This document shows positions 1-6,704 of a stretch of DNA of 36,386 nucleotides, one piece after another (positions within the stretch are counted from its first letter, which is position 1; every line of letters starts with the position of its first letter). A program made the translations under genes and the position numbers. The notes beneath the pieces are model-generated. The model saw nothing but the letters and a program-made list of their open reading frames with translations. It was not told where the DNA came from and made no database searches. Origin of the DNA: Candidatus Caenarcanales bacterium (lineage in GTDB: Bacteria; Cyanobacteriota; Vampirovibrionia; LMEP-6097); assembly GCA_022447685.1 (NCBI GenBank), contig JAKVAO010000020.1, forward strand, positions 1-36,386. The letters run 5' to 3'.

Positions 1-33
1 CTCATGAATAACTAGATTTGGCCAGAGCTAGAC

Positions 34-171
34 CTATTTGTTTACATAATCTTTATTTTTTACCTGAGTAGTTACAATCATTGAATTAATTTTTCTCAAA
101 GAATCGTTAATGTTTAAGTTTAAATCGTTAAATTTTGTGATTTGAGTTTCTAAATTAGTATTGATGTTTAA
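34..171 (-). other. Candidate -1 frame extension of the 168-1175 gene
   Basis: Directly after the stop of the 168-1175 gene the -1 frame is open for 45 codons and ends with TAG at 36-34. It encodes an Asn/Leu/Ile-rich, probably helical segment (begins LNINTNLETQITKF, ends KDYVNK). Third codon positions are mostly A/T, as in the real genes here. The frame has no ATG, GTG or TTG before it that could start it separately: it opens after a TGA at 240-238 and contains only ATT/ATA as possible starts. The junction is the in-frame heptamer A AAA AAT (177-171), which fits the X XXY YYZ pattern of -1 slippery sites, and the zero-frame TAA follows at once. It could be programmed frameshifting, a real frameshift mutation, or a base error in the A6 run. 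Confidence 0.5.
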
Positions 172-1175
172 TTTTTTGCATATTTCTCTAATAGAGGTTT
201 TTGTAGATTTGATGGATTTTCTATGGAACGATATATATCAAATAAATAGCTCAGTTCATTTTTATGCTCTGGTTTGCCTAATCTAGGAGAGAAACTTTCC
301 TGTAAAGTTCGTTCAAAGTAATTATTATATCTTGAGCCCATACTTGGAGGAAAGAAGTTAGTGATTAGTGTCAAGTCATATGGGGGAGAGTTATTGAGAA
401 GATAATTTTCCCCAGTGACTTCTGTTAAAGCTCTTAATAAAGCTTTTTGCTCTTTGGGGGCAAGTCCTGGGATATCAGAGTCTTGATGAGTGCTGAGATT
501 ATTAAAAATAGTTTCTAAAGTTTTGAAATTTTCTGGAGTGATATATTCAAAATCGTCTTCTCCCCATTTGGTAGATAAGATTGCATCGATATAACTATAT
601 TGTGACTCAAGATCATGAGGATTTGCTTTAATTCTAGCTTCTAAAGCTTCAAAGTAATCATTTCTTGAAAAAATATTACCTTCTACAAGTAAAGATTCAA
701 TAGTTTCATATTTATCAGTAAATCCATTAAAACCATTTGCTTTAATGCCATCTTGAATAAACTTTTTGGTATTTGAAACGAAATGATGTGTACCATTGTA
801 GAAGTGTTGGTGGAGCTTTGCTTGAAAAAGAGCTTTGTCTGCTATGTTTTTATAAAACTGATCATTAGTTTGAATATGCTTTTGAATATCTTCTGGAATT
901 TCTCCTTCTTTAAAGCGAAGCTTATTTATATTCTCTCCAGGATTGGAGAAAAATTTTAGGTTGATTCCCTCATTTTCAAGTTTTTCTTGTTCTTTTGCAG
1001 AAATTAAATTTAAACTAGAGGCATTAAGATTGAATTGAATAACTCTATCTAAATAGTTAAATAGTTCCAATAACTTTTGATTATTATCAAGATCATCTTT
1101 AAGCTTAGGTTTTGAAGATTCTTCAACATAGTTTCTGTATACATTTGAAATATTATTATTTGTTATTACACTCAC
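168..1175 (-). CDS. Unrecognised 335-aa protein, possible exported cargo
   Basis: I do not recognise a family. The product is mostly helical in appearance, acidic overall, without a signal peptide or membrane segment. Its first 20 residues (MSVITNNNISNVYRNYVEES) are rich in Ser, Thr and Asn, the kind of composition seen at type III secretion N-termini; that is an inference supported only by flhA and a flagellin-like gene elsewhere in the window. The start is GTG at 1175-1173; there is no Shine-Dalgarno sequence, but a promoter-like pair ends 7 bases upstream, so the mRNA may be leaderless. The C-terminus may be longer than given, because the -1 frame continues for 45 codons after a slippery A6 run. 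It lies downstream of and on the same strand as the old yellow enzyme gene, but with its own promoter. Confidence 0.75.
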   Translation of the reverse strand: MSVITNNNISNVYRNYVEESSKPKLKDDLDNNQKLLELFNYLDRVIQFNLNASSLNLISAKEQEKLENEGINLKFFSNPGENINKLRFKEGEIPEDIQKHIQTNDQFYKNIADKALFQAKLHQHFYNGTHHFVSNTKKFIQDGIKANGFNGFTDKYETIESLLVEGNIFSRNDYFEALEARIKANPHDLESQYSYIDAILSTKWGEDDFEYITPENFKTLETIFNNLSTHQDSDIPGLAPKEQKALLRALTEVTGENYLLNNSPPYDLTLITNFFPPSMGSRYNNYFERTLQESFSPRLGKPEHKNELSYLFDIYRSIENPSNLQKPLLEKYAKN

Positions 1176-1182
1176 GCTGCTT

Positions 1183-1211
1183 ATCTTAAATTAGTGCAAG
1201 TGCTTTGTCAA
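1183..1211 (-). promoter_or_regulatory. Promoter with start codon at the predicted +1
   Basis: On the minus strand a consensus -35 TTGACA (1211-1206) is followed after 17 bases by TAAGAT (1188-1183, four of six -10 positions). The expected transcription start, about 7 bases further, falls at 1176, immediately before the GTG start codon (1175). This predicts a leaderless mRNA. Confidence 0.6.
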
Positions 1212-1241
1212 GACTAATTGTTGAGCCGAAGATACTTTTAA

Positions 1242-2345
1242 TTAACCCTTCACCAAATTCTCACTATAAACCGGAAAATCCGTATATCCCTTCTCACCGA
1301 TATCCGAATACCAATCACTTATCTCTGCATCGGCATTAAGCTTCAGATTATTTTTAAATCTATAAACTAAATCAGGATTAGAAATAAATGGTCTACCGAA
1401 TGCGATCATATCTGCACTCCCTGCTTTAATAGTTTCCTCTGCTGTATCTTTCGTGTAGCCAACATTACCAATAATCAGACCATTGTAAACAGCTTTAAAC
1501 TCACTTAAAGTCATAGGCTCACCCAGTTCATGGAAACCAAAGCCTAAGCCATCCATCACGTGTAAATAAGCTAAATTATACTTATTCAGTTCTTTTGCGA
1601 CAGAAAGAAACTGTTCACGGAAATCCTTAGAACCCATATCATTGAAAGCACCATTAGGAGAGATTCTTACTCCGACTCTCGATGAATCCCAAATCTCAGT
1701 TACTGCTTCAACTACCTCAAAAAGAAATCTAGATCTATTTTCAATAGAGCCACCGTATTCATCTTCTCTTTGGTTAGTTTTGCTCTGGAGGAAAGTGTCA
1801 ATTAAATAGCCATTCGCTCCATGAACTTCTATCCCATCAAATCCAGCTTCTTTAGCTAGCTTGGCAGCGTTTTTATAATCTTCTATAGTAGCTTTAATTT
1901 CATCTATTTCCAAAGCTCTTGGAGTTTCATGAGCTTGTTTACCTTCAGGGGTATGAATATACTCTTCGTTGATTTTGATTGCAGAGGGTGCAACTGCTAA
2001 ACCTAGTTCTGGATGAAAGCTGGTATGAGAGGCTCTGCCACAGTGCCATAGCTGAAGGAAGATTTTCCCATTCTTATCGTGAACTGCTTTAGTTACTTTC
2101 TGCCAGCCTTTCACGTGTTCATCTGTATAAATTCCTGGAGACTTATTCCAGCCTAATGCTTGCTCTGAGATGCTTGATGCTTCTGAGATTATTAAGCCAG
2201 TATCTGCTCTTTGAGCATAGTATTCAGCCATTAGATCATTGGCTACTCTAGAAGTCCCAGCCCTAGCTCTTGTCATTGGTGCAAGCATCATGCGGTTATT
2301 AATTTCTAGATCACCAATTTTTAGTTTATTAAATAATTCAGTCAT
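1242..2345 (-). CDS. Old yellow enzyme family flavin oxidoreductase (NemA-like)
   Basis: FMN-dependent ene-reductase that reduces activated C=C bonds of electrophiles such as enals, maleimides or quinones, and often nitro compounds, using NAD(P)H. The whole 367-aa TIM-barrel is present. The signature HGANGYLIDTFLQ holds His175 and Asn178, which bind the substrate carbonyl, and Tyr180, the proton donor; APMTRAR near residue 22, HCGRASH at 101 and the late FGRPF FMN-phosphate region are also typical. A clear Shine-Dalgarno AAGGGAG stands 6 bases before the ATG. It is the last gene of a three-gene unit behind the TetR regulator and the SDR, separated from the SDR by a perfect stem-loop. The regulator beside it resembles E. 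coli NemR, which controls nemA, so a reactive-electrophile detoxification role is likely. The exact substrate cannot be read from the sequence. Confidence 0.93.
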   Translation of the reverse strand: MTELFNKLKIGDLEINNRMMLAPMTRARAGTSRVANDLMAEYYAQRADTGLIISEASSISEQALGWNKSPGIYTDEHVKGWQKVTKAVHDKNGKIFLQLWHCGRASHTSFHPELGLAVAPSAIKINEEYIHTPEGKQAHETPRALEIDEIKATIEDYKNAAKLAKEAGFDGIEVHGANGYLIDTFLQSKTNQREDEYGGSIENRSRFLFEVVEAVTEIWDSSRVGVRISPNGAFNDMGSKDFREQFLSVAKELNKYNLAYLHVMDGLGFGFHELGEPMTLSEFKAVYNGLIIGNVGYTKDTAEETIKAGSADMIAFGRPFISNPDLVYRFKNNLKLNADAEISDWYSDIGEKGYTDFPVYSENLVKG

Positions 2346-2360
2346 AATTTACTCCCTTCT

Positions 2361-2386
2361 AGATGGCTTTAAAATTAAAGCCATCT
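2361..2386 (-). promoter_or_regulatory. Intercistronic stem-loop before the old yellow enzyme gene
   Basis: A perfect inverted repeat with 12-base arms, AGATGGCTTTAA and TTAAAGCCATCT, and a 2-base centre lies between the SDR stop and the next start. In the mRNA it ends just upstream of the AAGGGAG ribosome site. There is no U-run after it, so it is not a typical intrinsic terminator; an mRNA stability or differential expression element is more likely. Confidence 0.7.
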
Positions 2387-2416
2387 CTAATCTTTTCTTA
2401 CTTTATTTTACAGTGT

Positions 2417-3223
2417 TTACAATAAAGCTCCCCCACTAGTTTCTATGATTTCACCAGTAACCCATTTACTATCATCTGAAGCCAAGAAAGCTACTACTGG
2501 AGAAATATCTGTTGCTTGTCCGATTCTTTTGAGAGCGGTCATGCCTTTGAACTGTTTGGAGATATTCTCGTCACCTAGAAAGTCTTTAGTCATATCTGTA
2601 AAAGTAGCTCCTGGAGCAACAGCGTTGACTCTAATATTTCTAGCGCCTAATTCCACCGCGAAGTCTCTGGTTAAAGTATTGATAGCTGCTTTGGTCGATG
2701 AATAAACCATGTAATCAGTGAAATTATATGAGTGTTTAGTGAGGCTTGAGGATAGGTTAATAATGCTGCCACCTTCTTTCATATGATTTTGTAGTTCTTT
2801 AGTTAAGAAGAATACAGCTTTTACATTTACTGTAAATAATTCGTCGAATGCCTCTTCTGTCATATTGCTTGCTACGGCTGAGCCAGCTATACCTGCGTTA
2901 TTTACGAGTATGTCGAAGTCTTTTCTACCAAATTCCTCCAAGGCTTGAGCTAAATTTTCTTTGAAGGCTGCAAGGTTGCTTATTGAGCTAAGATTTAGCT
3001 GTACGGCTTTTGCTTTTTGGTCTAGTGAAGCTATTTCGCTTACTAATTCCTCTGCTTGGCTTTTAGAATTGGAGTAAGTGGCAATAATATTAGCTCCTCT
3101 AGATGCCATATCTAATGCCATAGCTCTACCGAGACCTCTTCCAGCTCCTGTTACTATTGCTAGTTTCCCCTCTAAGTTTCTGTTTTTGTTTTTTGCTAAT
3201 TTAGTTTCTTCTAGTGTTGTCAT
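2417..3223 (-). CDS. Short-chain dehydrogenase/reductase (SDR)
   Basis: Classical SDR of 268 aa with a Rossmann fold. The nucleotide-binding motif TGAGRGLG is at residues 25-32, NNAG at 108-111, the catalytic Ser in the LSSSL stretch near 158-160, and the YxxxK pair at Tyr174/Lys178; VNAVAPGAT and the C-terminal VTGEIIETSGG follow the family pattern (most members have DGG at the end). Sequence resembles 3-oxoacyl-ACP reductase/glucose dehydrogenase-like oxidoreductases found beside TetR regulators, not the essential FabG, since no fatty-acid genes are nearby. The ATG is preceded by AAGGAAGG at good spacing. It is the first structural gene downstream of the regulator and has a palindromic operator between its promoter region and ribosome site. 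Its substrate is probably a carbonyl compound linked to the stress handled by the old yellow enzyme; that is inference. Confidence 0.92.
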   Translation of the reverse strand: MTTLEETKLAKNKNRNLEGKLAIVTGAGRGLGRAMALDMASRGANIIATYSNSKSQAEELVSEIASLDQKAKAVQLNLSSISNLAAFKENLAQALEEFGRKDFDILVNNAGIAGSAVASNMTEEAFDELFTVNVKAVFFLTKELQNHMKEGGSIINLSSSLTKHSYNFTDYMVYSSTKAAINTLTRDFAVELGARNIRVNAVAPGATFTDMTKDFLGDENISKQFKGMTALKRIGQATDISPVVAFLASDDSKWVTGEIIETSGGALL

Positions 3224-3238
3224 TTTTCCTTCCTTTTA

Positions 3239-3254
3239 AACTGACTAGTTAGTT
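3239..3254 (-). promoter_or_regulatory. Operator 1 for the TetR-family regulator
   Basis: The 16-base sequence AACTGACTAGTTAGTT is a palindrome with seven of eight positions symmetric around CTAG. It sits 16 bases before the SDR start codon and shares ACTAGTTAGT with a second palindrome in front of the regulator gene. Position and symmetry fit a TetR-type binding site controlling the SDR-old yellow enzyme unit. Confidence 0.7.
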
Positions 3255-3271
3255 AACTATCTGTAAAATTT

Positions 3272-3880
3272 TTAAGTATTTGTGCTTTCTATTCCCATTA
3301 AGCTTTTAATACCACTTTCTAGATTATTTCTAAGAAAATCCAGATCTTTATTGATTTTTGCGTAATAAAGTAAACCTGTTATGTAAGAGAAAATTTGTTT
3401 TGAAAGTGCTTCAGTATTAATATCCCTAAGCTTTATCTCGCTATCTAGATCTTTAATAATGCTTTCAAAATACTTAGAATAGCCATTGAAAACCTCTAAT
3501 GATTTAAGTCTGATCTTCTCTTCTTCGTGTCCTAGTTCTGTAGCGGTTAATGTTACAGGGCAACCAAGAATATAGCCATATTTTTCGTATAAATCACTCT
3601 GGCATTGAACTAGATCTGAGCAATAGTCTTCTATTCTTTTAAGTGGGCTTTTGGTGACAGAGAATATAGCATCATTGGAAGTAAGTCTAGATTGCCAGTG
3701 ACTCTCCATACATTCTACGCATAGCTCAGCTTTTGAGCTGAAGAAGTGATAGAAACTGCCTTTGTTGACTTCAGCTTTTTTGCAAATATCATCAACACTC
3801 ACCGAGCCATAGTTGTGTAACCAGAAAAGTTCTTTTCCTGCTTCTAAAATATTCTCTTTAGCGTTACTGACTCGTGGCAT
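3272..3880 (-). CDS. TetR-family repressor, NemR-like
   Basis: Transcriptional repressor of 202 aa. Residues 8-54 form the TetR helix-turn-helix, with VSVDDICKKAEVNKGSFYHF as the DNA-reading part. The C-terminal ligand domain contains LGCPVTLTATEL at about 105-116. Aligned with E. coli NemR as I remember it, Cys107 falls on NemR Cys106, the residue that senses hypochlorite and reactive carbonyls; other cysteines are at 33, 54, 57, 87 and 93. It precedes the SDR and old yellow enzyme genes on the same strand, and near-identical palindromes lie upstream of both the regulator and the SDR, so it probably represses itself and the two enzymes until an electrophile modifies it. The start ATG lies about 24 bases after the candidate -10; no strong Shine-Dalgarno sequence is visible. 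Confidence 0.9.
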   Translation of the reverse strand: MPRVSNAKENILEAGKELFWLHNYGSVSVDDICKKAEVNKGSFYHFFSSKAELCVECMESHWQSRLTSNDAIFSVTKSPLKRIEDYCSDLVQCQSDLYEKYGYILGCPVTLTATELGHEEEKIRLKSLEVFNGYSKYFESIIKDLDSEIKLRDINTEALSKQIFSYITGLLYYAKINKDLDFLRNNLESGIKSLMGIESTNT

Positions 3881-3904
3881 TTCTAAATATCTTATACCAC
3901 TAAA

Positions 3905-3933
3905 GTATAAAATATAACCAACTAGTTAGTCAA
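3905..3933 (-). promoter_or_regulatory. Promoter of the TetR-family regulator
   Basis: On the minus strand TTGACT (3933-3928) and TTATAC (3910-3905) are separated by 17 bases, a good sigma-70-type promoter. The palindrome at 3916-3931 occupies the spacer and part of the -35, so bound repressor would block polymerase. Confidence 0.6.
3916..3931 (-). promoter_or_regulatory. Operator 2 (autoregulatory) for the TetR-family regulator
   Basis: AACCAACTAGTTAGTC matches operator 1 in its core ACTAGTTAGT and is palindromic at six of eight positions around CTAG. It overlaps the regulator's own promoter, which predicts autorepression. Confidence 0.65.
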
Positions 3934-3941
3934 GCATTTTC

Positions 3942-5201
3942 TTAATTGAAATCTAATACTCTAATAACGCTTTCTATAGCCTTTATTGAAGGTAAGGCTT
4001 CAATATCCTCAATCATTTTATTCATATCAGCTTCAGAAAGTGGATCAATTAAAAGGTCGGCTAGAGCTTGATCTCCTTCAACTGCATATTGGTCGATGAA
4101 TTTTACATTGGCGCCGTTCTTTTCTGTGATATCACCTAAGTTTTTTAGCACCCCGATTTTATCGTGCATAGCTAAACGTAAGTAAAAAGAGTTTTTAACT
4201 TCAGATATATCTTTAATTTGAGCTTCTTCTGAGTGAGCTGCAACCACGAATTGAGGGTTGATAGAATCGCTTTGTTCAACTAACATCAGTAAGTCACCTA
4301 GTACGGAACTTGCAGTAGCAAGGGAGCCAGCTCCTTTACCTATTAAAGTAAGTTCACCAACCGCTGAGCCGTTGACCATGACCGCGTTATTTTCTGCGCT
4401 GATATTTGCAAGTGTAGTTTCTTTAGGAACGAAGACTGGATGAACTCTGAGATCCAATGCATCAGAGTCGTTTTTAGCTATAGCTAGCAGTTTAATTGCA
4501 TAGCCACGTTTCTCTGCTGATTGAATATCTGTTTGGGTGATTTTTCTGAGACCTTCACGAAAAACTTTGTTTACATCAACTTTTTTGCCTGAGATAATGG
4601 AAGCAAGAATAGCTATTTTGTATGCTGCATCGTGAGCGTCGACATCATTAGTTGGGTTTGCTTCAGCATAACCCAATTCCTGAGCTTCTTGCAGAGCATC
4701 TTCAAAACTAGCTCCGTGTTTTTTCATTTGATCAAGAATATAGTTGGTTGTACCATTGATAATTCCGTAGAGTTCTTTGATGTGGTTTCCTTGTAGACTC
4801 TGTTTGAGTGTCGCAATTACTGGGATGCCACCAGCTACAGCTGCTTCATAGAGAATGGTTTTTTTGTTCTTCTCTGCTACAGCGAATAACTCTTCACCTT
4901 TAAGTGCTATCAAATCTTTATTAGCTGAAATTACGTGCTTACCATTGTTTAAAGCTTGTTCTATAAGTTTTTGAGTTTCATCAACTCCACCCATAAGTTC
5001 TATGACTATCTCTATGTCTGGGTTATTGATTACTTCTTCTGCATTATTAGTAAAAATATCTTTAGCTAAAGCTAAGCCACGATCTTTGCTAGCGTCTCTG
5101 ACAGCGATTTTTTTGATGTTAATTTCAGGATAGTTTCTAAGTAACTCCACTAAACCTGAGCCAACTGTGCCACATCCTAGAATTCCGATATTTTTACTCA
5201 C
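3942..5201 (-). CDS. hom: Homoserine dehydrogenase
   Basis: NAD(P)-dependent reduction of aspartate semialdehyde to homoserine, the branch point toward threonine and methionine. The 419-aa protein has the N-terminal Rossmann motif GILGCGTVGSGL, the VISANKDLIA region with the catalytic Lys, IINGTTNYIL, and the DVDAHDAAYKIAILA homoserine-binding segment. The last roughly 80 residues (YLRLAMHDKIGVLKNLGDIT) form an ACT domain, which in this family usually gives threonine feedback inhibition. The start is GTG at 5201-5199 without a good Shine-Dalgarno sequence; 19 bases separate it from the upstream small gene on the same strand, so cotranscription is likely. Downstream it ends just before the TetR promoter region. 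Full length, no anomalies seen. Confidence 0.95.
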   Translation of the reverse strand: MSKNIGILGCGTVGSGLVELLRNYPEINIKKIAVRDASKDRGLALAKDIFTNNAEEVINNPDIEIVIELMGGVDETQKLIEQALNNGKHVISANKDLIALKGEELFAVAEKNKKTILYEAAVAGGIPVIATLKQSLQGNHIKELYGIINGTTNYILDQMKKHGASFEDALQEAQELGYAEANPTNDVDAHDAAYKIAILASIISGKKVDVNKVFREGLRKITQTDIQSAEKRGYAIKLLAIAKNDSDALDLRVHPVFVPKETTLANISAENNAVMVNGSAVGELTLIGKGAGSLATASSVLGDLLMLVEQSDSINPQFVVAAHSEEAQIKDISEVKNSFYLRLAMHDKIGVLKNLGDITEKNGANVKFIDQYAVEGDQALADLLIDPLSEADMNKMIEDIEALPSIKAIESVIRVLDFN

Positions 5202-5220
5202 GCATTTAAGTGTAACTTAT

Positions 5221-5673
5221 TTAAGCAGGCATTGGTATATCGTATTCTTTTGAATAAAACTTAAGAATTTTCTGTAGTGGGTCTTTGAATTTCAGAAGGG
5301 CAAATGGTCCTATATCTTCAGACAGTTTTGCTTTTAATTTATCTACTGTTGCTTTGTCAACTTCAATTTTTTTAAGAACTGATGAAGGAAGATTTACCAT
5401 TTCTTTAGCTTTATCTCTAATTCCTTTATCGATTTTCCCCATACTTTTGATTTTTTCTTTGATATATTCGATAACTTCTTGGGCGACTTTTTTGTCTGCA
5501 ACTTTTCCAGTTTCATTGCCGGTTCCTTCTCTAGACATTTTTTCGACATTAGCTCTTTTAGGTTGCTTGCGTTTTTGAGCAGCAGGAGCTGTTCTAGATT
5601 CAACTCGAGAATCTTTTTCTTCTTTTTTACCGCCGAATATTCCAGCTATACCTGAGAAAATCTTCCCAATCAA
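5221..5673 (-). CDS. Unrecognised 150-aa basic protein
   Basis: No family recognised. The first 15 residues (MIGKIFSGIAGIFGG) are a short amphipathic/hydrophobic segment rich in Gly, followed by a strongly charged Lys/Arg-rich linker to about residue 65 and a helical C-terminal half ending IPMPA. There is no full membrane span. The start is TTG at 5673, chosen because AAGGAG lies 8 bases upstream, one of the best ribosome sites in the window. It is divergent from the flagellin-like gene and 19 bases upstream of hom, probably in one transcript with it. The N-terminal segment might associate with membrane, but that is a guess. Confidence 0.7.
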   Translation of the reverse strand: MIGKIFSGIAGIFGGKKEEKDSRVESRTAPAAQKRKQPKRANVEKMSREGTGNETGKVADKKVAQEVIEYIKEKIKSMGKIDKGIRDKAKEMVNLPSSVLKKIEVDKATVDKLKAKLSEDIGPFALLKFKDPLQKILKFYSKEYDIPMPA

Positions 5674-5763
5674 AACAATATCTCCTTAGAAAGTCAGGAC
5701 AAATCCAGATAAGTAAATATATAAAGTTGAATTCTTGGGGATTTTTATATTTAAAAAAAATAT

Positions 5764-5790
5764 TAAAGATCTAGCCCAAATGACCGAGAA
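5764..5790 (+). promoter_or_regulatory. Candidate sigma-28 (FliA-type) promoter
   Basis: TAAA (5764-5767), exactly 15 bases, then ACCGAGAA (5783-5790) matches the known sigma-28 pattern TAAA-N15-GCCGATAA at 10 of 12 defined bases with the exact spacing. It lies 65 bases before the start of the flagellin-like gene, the kind of gene this sigma factor normally drives. Confidence 0.5.
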
Positions 5791-5843
5791 GAATATATGA
5801 CAGAACTATAGTAAAAGCCCAGATAGAAGGGCTATAGATTCTT

Positions 5844-5850
5844 GGGGGGG
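5844..5850 (+). promoter_or_regulatory. G7 ribosome-binding tract
   Basis: Seven consecutive G residues end 5 bases before the ATG of the flagellin-like gene and are the only Shine-Dalgarno candidate (G-C and G-U pairing with CCUCC). Just upstream, AGCCC (5816-5820) and GGGCT (5829-5833) can form a small 5-base-pair hairpin. A G7 homopolymer is unusual in such AT-rich DNA and could vary in length. Confidence 0.5.
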
Positions 5851-5855
5851 ATAAG

Positions 5856-6704
5856 ATGTCAACGGTTAATATAAATTCATATGCAAGTACTTCAGTAGAT
5901 ACATACAATAGTGTAAATGTAGATAAATCAGAAGAAATCAAGCGTTATGCAGTTGAAGGTGGGATTAACACTCCTGGATCTGACTCGGCAAATTTATCGA
6001 GTGTAAATTTCCAGATTAAAGATTTAGATGCATTGAGATCAACTATTAGTGATAGTTTACCTATGGTTGAGGCATATCAGCAGATGTACAGTGAATCACT
6101 TTCTGATGCATTGAAGATTCAAGAGTTATTAGAAGAATCAGAGACTGGTAATAAGTCAGAAGAAGAGCTAGCTTCAATTCAAGAAGAAATTAATGGTTTA
6201 TCTCAGGCTATAGATGATAGATTTGAGCAGAGTTCTTTTGGGGAAGTCGAATTTAATCAGCTGGTTAATGATCTTCTGGTACAGGTTGGCTTAGCTGATG
6301 ATGAACAGATTGTTGCCATTGATAAAGCTGCTGATGATCAGTTTAGGGCAGAAGTTTTAGGTGATGATGGTATCAAATCCTTTCATAATGGCTCACAGAT
6401 GGTAACTCCACTTGGAAGAGTAACGCAGGGTAAAACTCATTTCGATGATGTCAGCAATATGATGAACAAGTTTAAGTACGCTGATGCTGAAGTCGCTAAG
6501 AAGCATTCACAGATTAAAGAAAAACTTGAGTTTTGGGATAAAGAGTTAATGACTATGATTGGTGGCGCGCCACTAGCGGCTGATCCGAGTCTTGCTATTC
6601 AAGCTTCCAATAATGCTATAAGGAAAATCCAAAATCAATCAGCAACTAGTTTAAGAGCTCAGGCTAATACTAATAGAAAGAAGGTTATGGGGGTTATGCC
6701 TTAA
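5856..6704 (+). CDS. Divergent flagellin-like protein
   Basis: The 282-aa product lacks the textbook flagellin start but both conserved ends can be traced. Residues 28-135 follow the flagellin N-terminal domain: EGGINTPGSDSANLSS corresponds to the SSGLRINSAKDDAAGLAI region, and ELASIQEEINGLSQAIDD then SSFGEVEFN correspond to the i-x-x-EI-x-x-L-x-x-EID ... T-x-FNG segment. The C-terminal QSATSLRAQANTNRKKVMGV (261-280) matches the QAGTAMLAQANQxPQxVL end of flagellins. The variable outer domains are missing. A sigma-28-like promoter and G7 ribosome site precede it. It may be a filament subunit, a hook-associated protein, or a flagellin-derived subunit of a non-flagellar type III apparatus (EspA-like proteins share this logic). 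It ends 4 bases into the convergent ABC gene. Confidence 0.72.
   Translation: MSTVNINSYASTSVDTYNSVNVDKSEEIKRYAVEGGINTPGSDSANLSSVNFQIKDLDALRSTISDSLPMVEAYQQMYSESLSDALKIQELLEESETGNKSEEELASIQEEINGLSQAIDDRFEQSSFGEVEFNQLVNDLLVQVGLADDEQIVAIDKAADDQFRAEVLGDDGIKSFHNGSQMVTPLGRVTQGKTHFDDVSNMMNKFKYADAEVAKKHSQIKEKLEFWDKELMTMIGGAPLAADPSLAIQASNNAIRKIQNQSATSLRAQANTNRKKVMGVMP

Noticed and set aside
5394..5603. 69-aa open frame inside the 5221-5673 gene, same strand, other frame
   Set aside because: The enclosing frame has the strong AAGGAG site and runs the full length; the Lys/Leu-rich inner frame has no ribosome site.
5722..5748. TAAAGTT followed by an AT-rich -10 as a sigma-28 promoter
   Set aside because: The -35 matches but the -10 (ATTTTTAT) shares almost nothing with GCCGATAA; the site at 5764-5790 is better.
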